Part shown: piece after piece, positions 48,941 through 57,465 of the stretch
Layout: each line of letters begins with the position of its first letter
Numbering within the stretch: position 1 is the stretch's first letter
The notes under the pieces: model-generated
Databases searched by the model: none
What the model was told of the DNA's origin: nothing
What the model saw: the letters and a program-made list of their open reading frames with translations, nothing else
Program-made: the position numbers and the translations under genes
Source of the DNA: Mucilaginibacter agri
GTDB lineage: Bacteria > Bacteroidota > Bacteroidia > Sphingobacteriales > Sphingobacteriaceae
Assembly: GCF_009928685.1 (NCBI RefSeq)
Contig: NZ_WWEO01000043.1
Coordinates: forward strand, 1 to 64,000
Reading direction: 5' to 3'
DNA: 64,000 bases

Positions 48941-50245
48941 ATGAAAGTAGTTTTTAACACTGCCCTGGCCATGCTTTGCCTTTTTGCAGCCAAAAGCTCA
49001 ACCGCGCAATCGGCCGACAGTTCAAATGTCACAACAGAAATTTCGACTTCGGTAAGTGTCCAAACAGACACCACCGGGCACGACAAAAGTTATTATCGCG
49101 AGCAGATGCGCAAACTGCAAGCACAAATGCACGACGTGCAAAAGCAGATGAACGATTTGCGTGCACAGGAGTGGAGAAAAACGGCCGAGCACATGCAGCA
49201 AATGGGCGACAGAGTTAACACCCGGTATAATTATAATTACACAGAAGGCGCAGCGCACACCTACACCCGGGGCGACGACTTTATTGATAAAAAGATTGCC
49301 AGCGGTGAGGTGAAAGAAAAAACTAAAACGTATACTAAAAGTTACCCGGTTAGCGCAACAGATCAGGTACAGATACAAAACGTATTTGGTAAGGTAGCGG
49401 TAAATACCTGGGAGAAAAACGAGGTAAAGGTTGATGTAGAAATTAAAGCCGATGGCGACGATGACGCCTCGGCCCAAAAGATACTGGACAAGGTTAGTAT
49501 TAAAGACGGCAAAGATGCCGACGGCGTTTCGTTCAAAACCTATATTGAAAAAAACGACGAGGACAATAACTGGGGCTCGTGGACAGATTCGGGTAAAACG
49601 CATGTTAAACGAGTAGTTGTTAACTACACCGTTTATATGCCAGCCAAAAATGCGCTTAACCTCAGCAATAAATTCGGCACAGTAACAGTGCCCGATCTGA
49701 TTGGCAAGGTATCTCTTAACCTCAATTTTTCGAGCCTTGTTGCCCAGCAATTATTAAGCCCCCTTAACGAGCTGAACATCAGATTTGGCGATGCCAATAT
49801 CGGCACACTCAACAGCGATCAGTTTAATATCAGCTATGGTAACGCAAAAATAGGCACCGCCGATAAATTAAAGGCAAAAGTTAGTTTCGCGGGTTTGAAT
49901 GTAGATAAGCTAAAAACATCGGGCGATATTACCCTCAAATATACAAGGGGTGGTGTTGGCCTGAAAGTGGGCGAGTTGGATAAAAGCCTGAAAGCACTTA
50001 ATGTTGATGCCTCATTTAGCAAAGTTGATCTAAACGCAGATGATGATTTTGATTTCGACATCAGCACCAAAATGGGTGGGTTTGATTATAACAATGCCTC
50101 GGTTAATGTAACCGATAAAAGCCCTGTAGACGGCGAGCGCGGTTATCATCCCAATAAAACCTATAAGGGCCACGCTGGCAAAAAGGGTTCAAACAAAACA
50201 GTTACCATCAAATCGAGCTACACCAAAGTAACGCTCGATAAGTGA
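48941..50245 (+). CDS. Secreted DUF4097-like beta-solenoid protein 2
   Basis: A 434-residue exported protein with the same order as its upstream neighbour: signal peptide (residues 1-22, ALAMLCLFAAKSSTAQ), coiled coil (YREQMRKLQAQMHDVQKQM, near 47), TYTKSYPVSATDQVQIQNVFGKVAVNTW, and the beta-solenoid array ending HPNKTYKGHAGKKGSNKTV. It lacks the Pro/Ala-rich linker. Thirty bases after the previous stop, so part of the same operon. A strong terminator follows. Confidence 0.85.
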   Translation: MKVVFNTALAMLCLFAAKSSTAQSADSSNVTTEISTSVSVQTDTTGHDKSYYREQMRKLQAQMHDVQKQMNDLRAQEWRKTAEHMQQMGDRVNTRYNYNYTEGAAHTYTRGDDFIDKKIASGEVKEKTKTYTKSYPVSATDQVQIQNVFGKVAVNTWEKNEVKVDVEIKADGDDDASAQKILDKVSIKDGKDADGVSFKTYIEKNDEDNNWGSWTDSGKTHVKRVVVNYTVYMPAKNALNLSNKFGTVTVPDLIGKVSLNLNFSSLVAQQLLSPLNELNIRFGDANIGTLNSDQFNISYGNAKIGTADKLKAKVSFAGLNVDKLKTSGDITLKYTRGGVGLKVGELDKSLKALNVDASFSKVDLNADDDFDFDISTKMGGFDYNNASVNVTDKSPVDGERGYHPNKTYKGHAGKKGSNKTVTIKSSYTKVTLDK

Positions 50246-50290
50246 TACTAGTTATAATGATTGCGTTTTAATTAGTTTGTTTAATTAAGT

Positions 50291-50325
50291 AGCGCTGGCC
50301 CACGCGAGGTGTACCAGCGCTTTTT
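50291..50325 (+). terminator. Terminator of the sigma operon
   Basis: AGCGCTGG (50291-50298) pairs with CCAGCGCT (50314-50321), then TTTTT. It ends the 46433-50245 operon. Confidence 0.85.
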
Positions 50326-50340
50326 ATGTAATGAGTAAAC

Positions 50341-50451
50341 GTCATGCCGAACTTGTTTCGGCATCCCACGTGGTAGGTTTACGTCGTCCTATTTGTTCAT
50401 CAAACAGGTGCAAACTTAGCAAAAGGGATCCTGAAACAAGTTCAGGATGAC
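50341..50451. repeat. GTCATGCCGAACTTGTTTCGG palindrome
   Basis: Left arm 50341-50367 and right arm 50425-50451 (GGGATCCTGAAACAAGTTCA to GGATGAC) are imperfect complements, 111 bases end to end. Fills most of the rest of the 284-base spacer 50246-50529. Confidence 0.8.
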
Positions 50452-50529
50452 GGTTGGATATTCACAGTAGTACGTTCCCTTGGCTATAACTACTTTGGAC
50501 TTCTGACCTCACTGACCTCAGGACTCCCA

Positions 50530-51720
50530 CTACAGCACCCTACACAATAACCCCTTCAAATACTCTCCTTCGGGAAAAGAAGCCCTTACCGGATGATCTT
50601 CGGGTTGGCAAAACTGGGTGATAAATTGTACCTCTTTACCGGCATCCAATGCAGCCCAGGCCAGTACCTGTTTAAAGTTATCGATATCCATAGCACCTGA
50701 GCATGAGTAGGTAGCCAGTAAGCCACCTTTGTTGAGCAGCAACATGGCAATACGGTTCAAATCTTTATAGGCACGCGACGCACGAACTAGCGCCGAGCGC
50801 GATGGTGCGTATTTAGGCGGATCGAGCACAATAAGGTCGAAGGTTTCGCCTTCTTCCTTAAACTTGCGTAGTTGTTTATTAACGTCAGATTGTATGGCAG
50901 TATGTTTGGCTGCATCCAGTCCGTTTAAAGCTATGTTTTGTTTCAGCGTATCAATGGCCAATGCCGAGCTGTCAACACTGGTAACAGATGCTGCGCCATT
51001 TTTAAGGCTATTGAGGGTAAAACCGCCGGTATAGCAGAAGCAATCCAATACTTTTTTGTCCTTAGTATGTGCTGCAACAAGGTGCCGGTTATCGCGCTGG
51101 TCGCAATAAAAGCCGGATTTCTGTCCTTCGGCGATGTTGATGCCGTACACTACATTGTTCTCTTTAACCTCCACAATTTCGGGCGGATGGCTACCGGCTA
51201 AAACGCCCCCATCGGATGCTCCCAGACCTTCGTGCTCGCGTGATGATGCATCGCTTTTGTCGAAGATACCTTTAGGCTGCATTAACTTTTGCAGCTCGTC
51301 GATAATAACGGCTTTATTGTTTTCGATGCCTGATGTAAGGATCTGTAAAGAAAGGTAGTCGGCATATTTGTCTACAATCAGGCCTGGCAGATAATCTGCT
51401 TCGCTGAATATCAGTCGGCAGGTATTGGTGCTGCCATCAGCCAAGAGTTCGCTACGGCTCGATACCGCTACTGCCACTTTTTTGCGGAACCAATCGCCAT
51501 CAATAGCAATATCTTCGTTCCACTCCAGCAGCCGCAGGGCCACTCGCGATTGTGCGTTGTAAAAGCCGTAAGCCATAAACTTACCCTCTGTACTCAACAG
51601 ACGTACTACATCGCCATTGGCTGGCTTGCCCTTCACTTTATCTATAGCGCCCGAGAACAACCAGGGATGCCTTTGCATTACCGCTTTTTCTTTTCCTTTC
51701 TTAAGGATCACATCAATCAT
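50530..51720 (-). CDS. RlmI-like rRNA methyltransferase (class I, PUA domain)
   Basis: A 396-residue protein of the RlmI/RlmK group, which methylate 23S rRNA (m5C1962 in the RlmI type). N-terminal PUA-like region (GKEKAVMQRHPWLFSGAIDKVKG), a middle EEHE-like domain with DRGQKSGFYCDQRDNR near 215, and the Rossmann core with VLDCFCYTGGFTLNSLKNGA near 232 and DLIVLDPPKYAPSRSALV near 300. The PPK motif is as expected. A -7 box lies just 4 bases upstream of the ATG. Confidence 0.92.
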   Translation of the reverse strand: MIDVILKKGKEKAVMQRHPWLFSGAIDKVKGKPANGDVVRLLSTEGKFMAYGFYNAQSRVALRLLEWNEDIAIDGDWFRKKVAVAVSSRSELLADGSTNTCRLIFSEADYLPGLIVDKYADYLSLQILTSGIENNKAVIIDELQKLMQPKGIFDKSDASSREHEGLGASDGGVLAGSHPPEIVEVKENNVVYGINIAEGQKSGFYCDQRDNRHLVAAHTKDKKVLDCFCYTGGFTLNSLKNGAASVTSVDSSALAIDTLKQNIALNGLDAAKHTAIQSDVNKQLRKFKEEGETFDLIVLDPPKYAPSRSALVRASRAYKDLNRIAMLLLNKGGLLATYSCSGAMDIDNFKQVLAWAALDAGKEVQFITQFCQPEDHPVRASFPEGEYLKGLLCRVL

Positions 51721-51724
51721 GCCG

Positions 51725-51732
51725 CAAAGATA
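51725..51732 (-). promoter_or_regulatory. -7 box of the rRNA methyltransferase, short leader
   Basis: TATCTTTG on the minus strand, 4 bases before the start codon; the mRNA would be leaderless or nearly so. Confidence 0.5.
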
Positions 51733-51779
51733 AAGATTTGGTTGGCAGTTGTCGGTTACCAGTTGTAGGCTGTCGGGTT

Positions 51780-52313
51780 TTACCTCCCAAAATTAAACCG
51801 ATATGCTGCACGTATGCCTATCAATGGAACTGTCTTGTCGTAATCTGGCAATGCTTCAAAGCGGCCTGTGAATTCTAGGGCGTTATGTTTATCGAGGTTT
51901 AAATTGACACCCGCGCCAGCATGGGCACCCACCCCCGAGCTGCCGGCATCATCGCCGCCTGCGTTTAAGGATGCACCGCCAACCACAAAAAACAAGCTAT
52001 TAAAATAGTATTTAGCAGTAGCGCTTAAGTAAATGAGGCTTACACTTCGCCCCGAGCCTACAAAATAGTAGCCATTGTATACGCCTTTTTTATCGCTTTC
52101 GATGTTCACCACGCCTATAGACGGCATTAATTCTACTTTGTTAGCCAGTTTAATGCTGCCTTGCAAAAAGTAATTGCTTCCGGTACTGTAACCGTTGGGC
52201 AAAGGGATATTAATGCCCCCACCAAAGCCTATCGAATTTCTGGCCTGGCCGTAAGTTTTATCAATAGTAAGTACCCCCAATAAAATCAGGATGCAAATGT
52301 AAAGTTGTTTCAT
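51780..52313 (-). CDS. Outer-membrane beta-barrel protein
   Basis: A 177-residue exported protein: signal peptide (about 1-22, ILILLGVLTIDKTYGQ), then strand-turn-strand repeats (NSIGFGGGINIPLPNGYS, YFLQGSIKLANKVELMPSIG, LIYLSATAKYYF) and a final strand ending AAYRFNFGR. It has the look of an eight-stranded porin-family barrel. Role unknown. Stands alone between csaA and the rRNA methyltransferase gene. Confidence 0.8.
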   Translation of the reverse strand: MKQLYICILILLGVLTIDKTYGQARNSIGFGGGINIPLPNGYSTGSNYFLQGSIKLANKVELMPSIGVVNIESDKKGVYNGYYFVGSGRSVSLIYLSATAKYYFNSLFFVVGGASLNAGGDDAGSSGVGAHAGAGVNLNLDKHNALEFTGRFEALPDYDKTVPLIGIRAAYRFNFGR

Positions 52314-52400
52314 TTCGTAATATAGACTTGAGAAATTTACCGATTGTTACAGTTATGTAATAGTTGAATTTAAGTTACTTGCGAAATAAAGCGTAGATGC

Positions 52401-52445
52401 ACTCTTGACTCTCGATTCACAACTCGTAACTAAAATTTATCTTTG
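52401..52445 (+). promoter_or_regulatory. Promoter of csaA-tadA with a GAATC-type repeat
   Basis: TTG (52415-52417), 20 bases, TATCTTTG (52438-52445), then only 6 bases to ATG 52452. The -33 box is within an ACTCTTGACTCTCGATTCAC segment of the GAATC family, here in promoter position rather than after a gene. Confidence 0.75.
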
Positions 52446-52451
52446 CCTTCT

Positions 52452-52787
52452 ATGGAAACCATTACCTGGAACGACTTTGAGAAAGTAGCCCTGCATGCAG
52501 GCACGATATTGGAGGCGCATGATTACCCCGAAGCGAGAAAGCCTGCCTATAAAGTAAAGGTTGATTTTGGCGAGCATGGCATTAAATGGTCTAGCGCACA
52601 GATCACAAAACATTATACTAAGGAAGAATTGGTGGGCAGGCAGATACTGGGCGTAATTAATTTTCCGAAAAAACAGATAGGCAAATTTATGTCGGAGTTT
52701 CTGGTGACCGGCTTGGCCGATGAAAACGGAGATATTGTATTAACCGCCGTTGAAAGGCCGGTACCAAACGGGAGCAGACTAATATGA
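52452..52787 (+). CDS. csaA: CsaA-type tRNA-binding protein
   Basis: A 111-residue OB-fold tRNA-binding protein. The pattern [58 protein letters not shown] and [15 protein letters not shown] matches CsaA, a small homolog of the EMAP-II/MetRS C-domain that acts as tRNA-binding chaperone. It starts 6 bases after a consensus promoter, so the leader is minimal. ATG 52452 (METITW) is preferred to TTG 52443. It overlaps tadA by 4 bases. Confidence 0.95.
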   Translation: METITWNDFEKVALHAGTILEAHDYPEARKPAYKVKVDFGEHGIKWSSAQITKHYTKEELVGRQILGVINFPKKQIGKFMSEFLVTGLADENGDIVLTAVERPVPNGSRLI

Positions 52788-53260
52788 GATACATTAATTT
52801 CGACGACGAGGCCACCATTTCGCCCGACGACTTTTTTATGAACGAGGCGCTTCGCGAAGCCAAACTGGCTTTAGCCGAAGACGAGATTCCTATTGGCGCT
52901 ATTGTGGTTTGCAAAGGTCAGATCATCGGCCGTGGACATAATTTAACCGAACGGCTGAATGATGTATCGGCCCATGCCGAAATGCAGGCGCTTACCGCCG
53001 CAGCCAATTACATGGGTGGTAAATACCTCCCCGAATGCACGTTATATGTAACCATGGAACCCTGTGTAATGTGCGCAGGCGCGTCCTACTGGTTTCAGGT
53101 GGGGCGCATAGTGTTTGGTGCCTATGATGCAAGGCTGGGATTTGGTCGTTTAAATCAAAAGATCACGCATCCCAAGACGTTAATTACAGGCGGTATCCGC
53201 GAGAACGAATGCAGCCAGTTAGTAAAAGACTTCTTTAAAGCCCGCCGACAGAAAACTTGA
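52784..53260 (+). CDS. tadA: TadA-type tRNA adenosine/nucleoside deaminase
   Basis: A 158-residue cytidine-deaminase-fold enzyme. The zinc site is HAEMQAL near residue 65 (proton-shuttling Glu) and EPCVMCAGA near 92-100. The arrangement and length match TadA, which makes inosine at tRNA-Arg position 34; guanine deaminase is the other option. The ATG overlaps the csaA stop (ATGA), so translation is coupled and both products act on tRNA. Codon reading and tRNA handling are thus joined in one operon. Confidence 0.9.
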   Translation: MRYINFDDEATISPDDFFMNEALREAKLALAEDEIPIGAIVVCKGQIIGRGHNLTERLNDVSAHAEMQALTAAANYMGGKYLPECTLYVTMEPCVMCAGASYWFQVGRIVFGAYDARLGFGRLNQKITHPKTLITGGIRENECSQLVKDFFKARRQKT

Positions 53261-53292
53261 CATTAACAGAACAAATATTGAACATGGGGCTT

Positions 53293-53300
53293 TATATTTG
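53293..53300 (+). promoter_or_regulatory. -7 box of the superoxide dismutase gene
   Basis: TATATTTG, 32 bases before the ATG; no -33 match at the expected distance. Confidence 0.5.
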
Positions 53301-53332
53301 TATACATTCATTTAACCTTAAAAAATACGATT

Positions 53333-53941
53333 ATGGCATTCGAATTACCGGCGCTATCATACGCAACCGACGCACTGGAACCACACATTGATAAAATGAC
53401 CATGGAAATTCACCATGGCAAGCATCACCAGGCTTATGTTACTAACTTAAACAAAGCTCTTGAAGGTAAACCGGAGGCTAACAGCAGCATTGAAGATATA
53501 ATTAAAAATATCTCAAAATTCCCTGCAGCTGTACGTAATAATGGCGGTGGTCACTATAACCACTCTTTATTCTGGACATTGCTTTCTCCGAGCGGTGGCG
53601 GCGAGCCAACCGGCGCACTGGGTGATGCAATTAAAAGCACTTTCGGTTCATTTGCCGATTTCAAAACTAAAGTGAACGAAGCCGGTGCTACCCGTTTCGG
53701 TTCTGGCTGGGCCTGGTTAATTGTTACGCCTGATAAAAAACTGGCAGTAACTTCAACCCCTAACCAGGATAACCCGTTAATGGATATTGCTGAAGTAAAA
53801 GGCACTCCGATTTTCGGTATCGACGTTTGGGAACACGCTTACTATCTGAAATATCAGAACCGTCGCCCAGACTACCTTGCAGCTATCTGGAATGTAGTTA
53901 ACTGGAACCACGTTGCTGAATTATACACAAAAGCGGTTTAA
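53333..53941 (+). CDS. sodA: Superoxide dismutase (Mn type probable)
   Basis: A 202-residue Fe/Mn superoxide dismutase. Metal ligands: His 27 in EIHHGKHH, His 77 in [10 protein letters not shown], Asp 164 and His 168 in DVWEHAYY. The second-sphere Gln in TPNQDNPLM and the GGGH context favour manganese over iron, though cambialistic enzymes exist. Catalyses dismutation of superoxide to peroxide and oxygen in the cytoplasm. Own promoter; followed by a CCTCACCC palindrome and a perfect 28-bp palindrome. Confidence 0.97.
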   Translation: MAFELPALSYATDALEPHIDKMTMEIHHGKHHQAYVTNLNKALEGKPEANSSIEDIIKNISKFPAAVRNNGGGHYNHSLFWTLLSPSGGGEPTGALGDAIKSTFGSFADFKTKVNEAGATRFGSGWAWLIVTPDKKLAVTSTPNQDNPLMDIAEVKGTPIFGIDVWEHAYYLKYQNRRPDYLAAIWNVVNWNHVAELYTKAV

Positions 53942-53946
53942 CAAAG

Positions 53947-53983
53947 CCTCACCCAACCCTCTCCTAAAGGAGAGGGCTTTAGG
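53947..53983. repeat. CCTCACCCAACCCTCTCC palindrome
   Basis: CCCTCTCC TAAA GGAGAGGGC hairpin with CTTTAGG after it, 5 bases past the sodA stop. Confidence 0.75.
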
Positions 53984-53994
53984 AAAAAATATCA

Positions 53995-54022
53995 CAAAGC
54001 CATTGTAATTACAATGGCTTTG
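53995..54022 (+). terminator. Perfect 28-bp palindrome, sodA terminator
   Basis: CAAAGCCATTGTAA with its exact complement, followed by CTGTTTTA. Confidence 0.8.
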
Positions 54023-54104
54023 CTGTTTTAAGTCATGTTCTGAGAAGAGGGTCTAAACAATTCTGTGTCTTTCTTATTTATCAAATAGTATTTTAGTAAT
54101 TCAA

Positions 54105-54131
54105 TTCCCCCTTTAGGGGGTTAGGGGGCTC
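54105..54131. repeat. CCCCCTTTAGGGGG repeat directly before a start codon
   Basis: TTCCCCCTTTAGGGGG then TTAGGGGGCTC ends 1 base before the ATG at 54133. Same family as 36480-36513. Confidence 0.75.
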
Positions 54132-54132
54132 T

Positions 54133-55128
54133 ATGAAAGCAGTAGTATTAGAAAGCGCCGCAAGGCCAATTGTATATAAAGAGATTGATAAACCAGTATT
54201 AGGCCCGGGCGAGGCATTGGTACAAATCAAAGCTGCGGCGCTTAACCGCCGCGATTATTGGATAACGGTTGGTAAATATGCCGGGATCAAATATCCATCG
54301 GTACTGGGTTCAGACGGCTCGGGCATTGTTGCCGAGGTATTCGATGAGGCTGATCAACACTGGCTAAACCAGGAGGTGATCATTAATCCAAGCCATAACT
54401 GGGGCGATAGCGACCAGGTTAAATCAGACGATTTTAAAATTCTTGGCCTTCCGGAGTACGGTACATTGGCCGAGTATGTTAAAGTCGAAACTAAATATCT
54501 TTACCATAAACCGGCACATTTGAGTTGGGAGCAAGCAGCCGCAATTCCATTGGCCGGGCTTACCACTTACCGTGCCTTGTTTACCAAGGGAAACGCTAAA
54601 GCTGGTGATAAGGTGCTTATTGTTGGCGTAGGTTCGGGCACTGGTACTTTTGCTTTGCAATGGGCTGTTGCTGCGGGATGCAAGGTATTTGTAACCTCGG
54701 GCAGTGGCGAAAAGATAGATCGCGCACGGCATCTGGGCGCCTGCGCCGGAGTAAACTATAAAGCGCAGGATTGGGCCGAAGAGCTAAAGCACTTTGCAGG
54801 CGGTTTTGATGTAGTAATTGATAGCGCATTAGGAAGTGATTTTGCCAAGGTGATAGACCTTTGTAACCCGGGGGCACGTATTGTAACTTTTGGTGGCACA
54901 GCCGGTAACATTCCTGCTTTTAATGCGCGGCCATTATTCTGGAAACAACTGCAACTGCTGGGCACCACTATGGGCACACCACAGGAGTTTGAAGCCATGC
55001 TGAAACTGGTAAGCGATAAAAAGATAGTGCCAGTTATTGACGAGGTTTTTACGATGAAGGATGCAGAAACGGCTTTTGCTAAAATGGAGAGCTCGTCGCA
55101 ATTTGGTAAGCTTGTACTCACCAACTAA
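54133..55128 (+). CDS. Zinc-type alcohol dehydrogenase-like oxidoreductase
   Basis: A 331-residue medium-chain dehydrogenase of the quinone-oxidoreductase/YhdH-like kind. GroES-like N-terminal domain (ALVQIKAAALNRRDYW near residue 35, GSDGSGIVAEV near 64) and Rossmann domain (VLIVGVGSGTGTFALQWAV near 162, FVTSGSGEK near 187). The structural zinc cysteines of classical ADH are not seen. It is joined without gap to a ferredoxin-NADP-like reductase gene. The start codon lies directly behind a repeat, so its leader is made of that repeat. Confidence 0.92.
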   Translation: MKAVVLESAARPIVYKEIDKPVLGPGEALVQIKAAALNRRDYWITVGKYAGIKYPSVLGSDGSGIVAEVFDEADQHWLNQEVIINPSHNWGDSDQVKSDDFKILGLPEYGTLAEYVKVETKYLYHKPAHLSWEQAAAIPLAGLTTYRALFTKGNAKAGDKVLIVGVGSGTGTFALQWAVAAGCKVFVTSGSGEKIDRARHLGACAGVNYKAQDWAEELKHFAGGFDVVIDSALGSDFAKVIDLCNPGARIVTFGGTAGNIPAFNARPLFWKQLQLLGTTMGTPQEFEAMLKLVSDKKIVPVIDEVFTMKDAETAFAKMESSSQFGKLVLTN

Positions 55129-56148
55129 ATGAATACAATTAGGCTTATTGTAGACAGCGTTAAGCAAGAAACCCGCGACACCTCTACTTTTTACCTTCGC
55201 CCAGCCGACGGGCAAAAGGTTGTTTATGAGGCTGGACAGTTTATTACGCTGATATTCAATCATCATCACGAAGAGATCACCAGGTCATATTCGCTCAGTT
55301 CTTCTCCAGATGAAGAATGGCTTTCCATTACGGTAAAGCGTATCCAAAACGGCGAGATCTCACGCTACATGCTGGCGCATGTAAAAGCAGGTGATGAGCT
55401 AACCGCCATTCAGCCTGCGGGCAGGTTCGTTTTACCCGCCGAGGGCCAACCTCGACAGTTAATCTATTTTGCGGCAGGAAGCGGCATTGTGCCCATTTAT
55501 GCACAACTGAAACATGCATTAAGAACTAAGTTGGATCTTCAGTTTACGTTGGTTTATAGCAGCCAAAGTAATAACGATATTATTTTTAGATCGAGCTTAG
55601 ATGAAATGGTCGCGAAGTATCCAGATCGCCTGTCGGTAAAATATATGATCAGTGACGAGGCCAATCGGTTGAATAACCTGATGCTGGAGAAACTAGTCAA
55701 TCAACTTACCAATAAACACTATCAAGATACGCTGTTCTACATTTGCGGCCCGTTCCCCTACATGCGCATGGTTCAGTTCGCACTGCATTACATGGGCGTT
55801 AGTGCCGACAATATCCGCAAGGAAAACTTTGTGCTCGAAACCATCCCGGTTACCAGTAGTATAACCAATTTCCCGCCCCGTAAAATGCGGATCTACTTTA
55901 AGAACGAGTGGCATGACCTACAGGCGGGCGAAAACCAATCGATATTACAGGCAGCTTTGCAAAACAATATTCCCTTGCCTTACAGTTGCCGTAGTGGGGC
56001 TTGTTCGGCCTGCTTTGCACGTTGTACCCAAGGCAAGGTTGAGGTGGTGAGTTATGAAGTACTTACGCCGGAAGATATCAAGAACGGCTACATTTTAACC
56101 TGCACAGGGCATCCGTTAACGGATGATGTGGAGATTAGATTTAGTTAG
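55129..56148 (+). CDS. FAD/2Fe-2S reductase (PaaE/Hmp-reductase-like)
   Basis: A 339-residue electron-transfer protein: FAD domain (RSYSLSSSP near residue 46), NAD domain (LIYFAAGSGIVPIYA near 110 and FYICGPFPYMRMV near 203), and a C-terminal plant-type 2Fe-2S domain with CRSGACSACFA near 287-297 and a final Cys in LTCTGHP near 325. The order matches phenylacetyl-CoA epoxygenase subunit E and similar reductases. No oxygenase subunit is adjacent. The ATG directly follows the stop of the dehydrogenase gene (TAAATG), so the two are co-translated. Confidence 0.93.
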   Translation: MNTIRLIVDSVKQETRDTSTFYLRPADGQKVVYEAGQFITLIFNHHHEEITRSYSLSSSPDEEWLSITVKRIQNGEISRYMLAHVKAGDELTAIQPAGRFVLPAEGQPRQLIYFAAGSGIVPIYAQLKHALRTKLDLQFTLVYSSQSNNDIIFRSSLDEMVAKYPDRLSVKYMISDEANRLNNLMLEKLVNQLTNKHYQDTLFYICGPFPYMRMVQFALHYMGVSADNIRKENFVLETIPVTSSITNFPPRKMRIYFKNEWHDLQAGENQSILQAALQNNIPLPYSCRSGACSACFARCTQGKVEVVSYEVLTPEDIKNGYILTCTGHPLTDDVEIRFS

Positions 56149-56163
56149 TGAATTACCCCGACC

Positions 56164-56270
56164 GTCATGCTGTCCCGATGGCGATTGGGATCAGCACCCC
56201 ACAGGACAAGGTGATTGCACAGTATACTTTAGACTTAGCGAATGGGGTGCTGAAACAAGTTCAGCATGAC
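56164..56270. repeat. GTCATGCTG...CAGCATGAC palindrome
   Basis: Left GTCATGCTGTCCCG...GGGATCAGCACCCCA and right GGGGTGCTGAAACAAGTTCA to GCATGAC; 107 bases end to end. It lies between the convergent reductase and PepSY genes and may end both transcripts. Confidence 0.8.
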
Positions 56271-56295
56271 GTTAGTCGGAATTTAGTGTCCGTGT

Positions 56296-57453
56296 TTACA
56301 CCGCATGCTTTGCCCGCCTATCAACAGCGTGCTTTACCTGGCGTGTTTTTTTGGGCTTTTTGCGTTTACCTAACCATATGATAAAACCTGTTATCGGTAA
56401 ACTGGCACAAATTAAACTGGCCAGAAAAGCCAGAATTTTACCCGTTAAACCTGCTATCTGCCCTACGTGGATGTCATAGTTCATGTCGTTGAGGCGCAGG
56501 CCGAGGCTCTTCTTGGTATCCGGTAAAAATTTAATCAGTTTGCCCGTATACTTATCAAATGAGTACTCGTCGCTGTAGGCAAAATGCATTGATTTGTTGT
56601 AGGCAGTTATACCTACAGTGCCAGATGCTGCGTCGTCTGTATAAACCAAAAACATTTTGGCGTCGGGAGTATGTTGTTGGGCATAAGGCAAGGCGACGTC
56701 GGCCACATTATATTTTACGCCCTTACCTTTAAGCAACGAGTCCGATTTCATCACTTCCTTTTCAGCAGCATAGGTTTTGCCCAGGTTTCCGGCTTTGTAA
56801 ATGCCTTCGCGAACCCAATCGAAAGTCATAGATACACCTGTAATAGCTAATATGATGGCAATAGCTGTGGCGTAAAAACCTAATACATTGTGCAGATCAT
56901 AGTTAACACGTTTCCATTTGGCACCCCATTTAATGCTGAAGCTACGTTTGCGGTCCGATTTGCGTTTGGGCCACCAAAGTACCAGGCCGGTAATCATAAT
57001 CGCCACAAATATTAATACCGAAACACCTACTATCATTGCACCTATTTTAGGAGGCAGCAAAAGATAAAGGTGAATGTATTCAACAATAACAAAGAAGTTT
57101 TTGGCGTAATCTTCCACATGGGTTTGCTCGCCGGTGTAGGGATTAAAGAATACGATCAGGAAGCCCGCTTTCTTGCTGTTCACCATTACACCTGCAGGGC
57201 GGTCTTTACCGTAGTAGTAGGTGTAGTTTGATGTACCGTCGGGATATAACGCCAGGGCTTTCTGTTTCAACACAGAAGGTGCTATGTAAGCTTTTTGCTG
57301 AGGTTCAACACTGCGGTACTTATAAAAGGCATCCTGTATCTCATCCTGAAAGCAAAAAAGGCATCCGGTAATGCTCACTATAAACACCACTAGCCCGGTA
57401 ATAAAACCGAGCCAGCGATGTAAGAATAATATAGTTTTCTTAAATGGAGTCAT
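56296..57453 (-). CDS. PepSY-associated membrane protein (iron-reductase-like)
   Basis: A 385-residue inner-membrane protein with about four helices: ILFLHRWLGFITGLVVFIVSITGCLFCFQDE (near 8-38), ILIFVAIMITGLVLWWPKRK near 145-165, VLGFYATAIAIILAITGVSM near 190, and FLASLICASLPITGFIIWLGKRKK near 345. PepSY-TM proteins near siderophore receptors reduce ferric siderophores or deliver electrons. It is 12 bases downstream of a TonB receptor in the same direction, hence one iron-uptake operon. The last residues (KHAV twice) are unusual. Confidence 0.93.
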   Translation of the reverse strand: MTPFKKTILFLHRWLGFITGLVVFIVSITGCLFCFQDEIQDAFYKYRSVEPQQKAYIAPSVLKQKALALYPDGTSNYTYYYGKDRPAGVMVNSKKAGFLIVFFNPYTGEQTHVEDYAKNFFVIVEYIHLYLLLPPKIGAMIVGVSVLIFVAIMITGLVLWWPKRKSDRKRSFSIKWGAKWKRVNYDLHNVLGFYATAIAIILAITGVSMTFDWVREGIYKAGNLGKTYAAEKEVMKSDSLLKGKGVKYNVADVALPYAQQHTPDAKMFLVYTDDAASGTVGITAYNKSMHFAYSDEYSFDKYTGKLIKFLPDTKKSLGLRLNDMNYDIHVGQIAGLTGKILAFLASLICASLPITGFIIWLGKRKKPKKTRQVKHAVDRRAKHAV

Positions 57454-57465
57454 AAACTGCCTTTT

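Noticed and set aside
49022..49750. A 242-codon minus-strand open frame inside the second DUF4097-like gene
   Set aside because: Long but antisense to a gene that is in a tight operon with signal peptide and paralog; the frame is rich in hydrophobic residues as expected from the complement of repeats.
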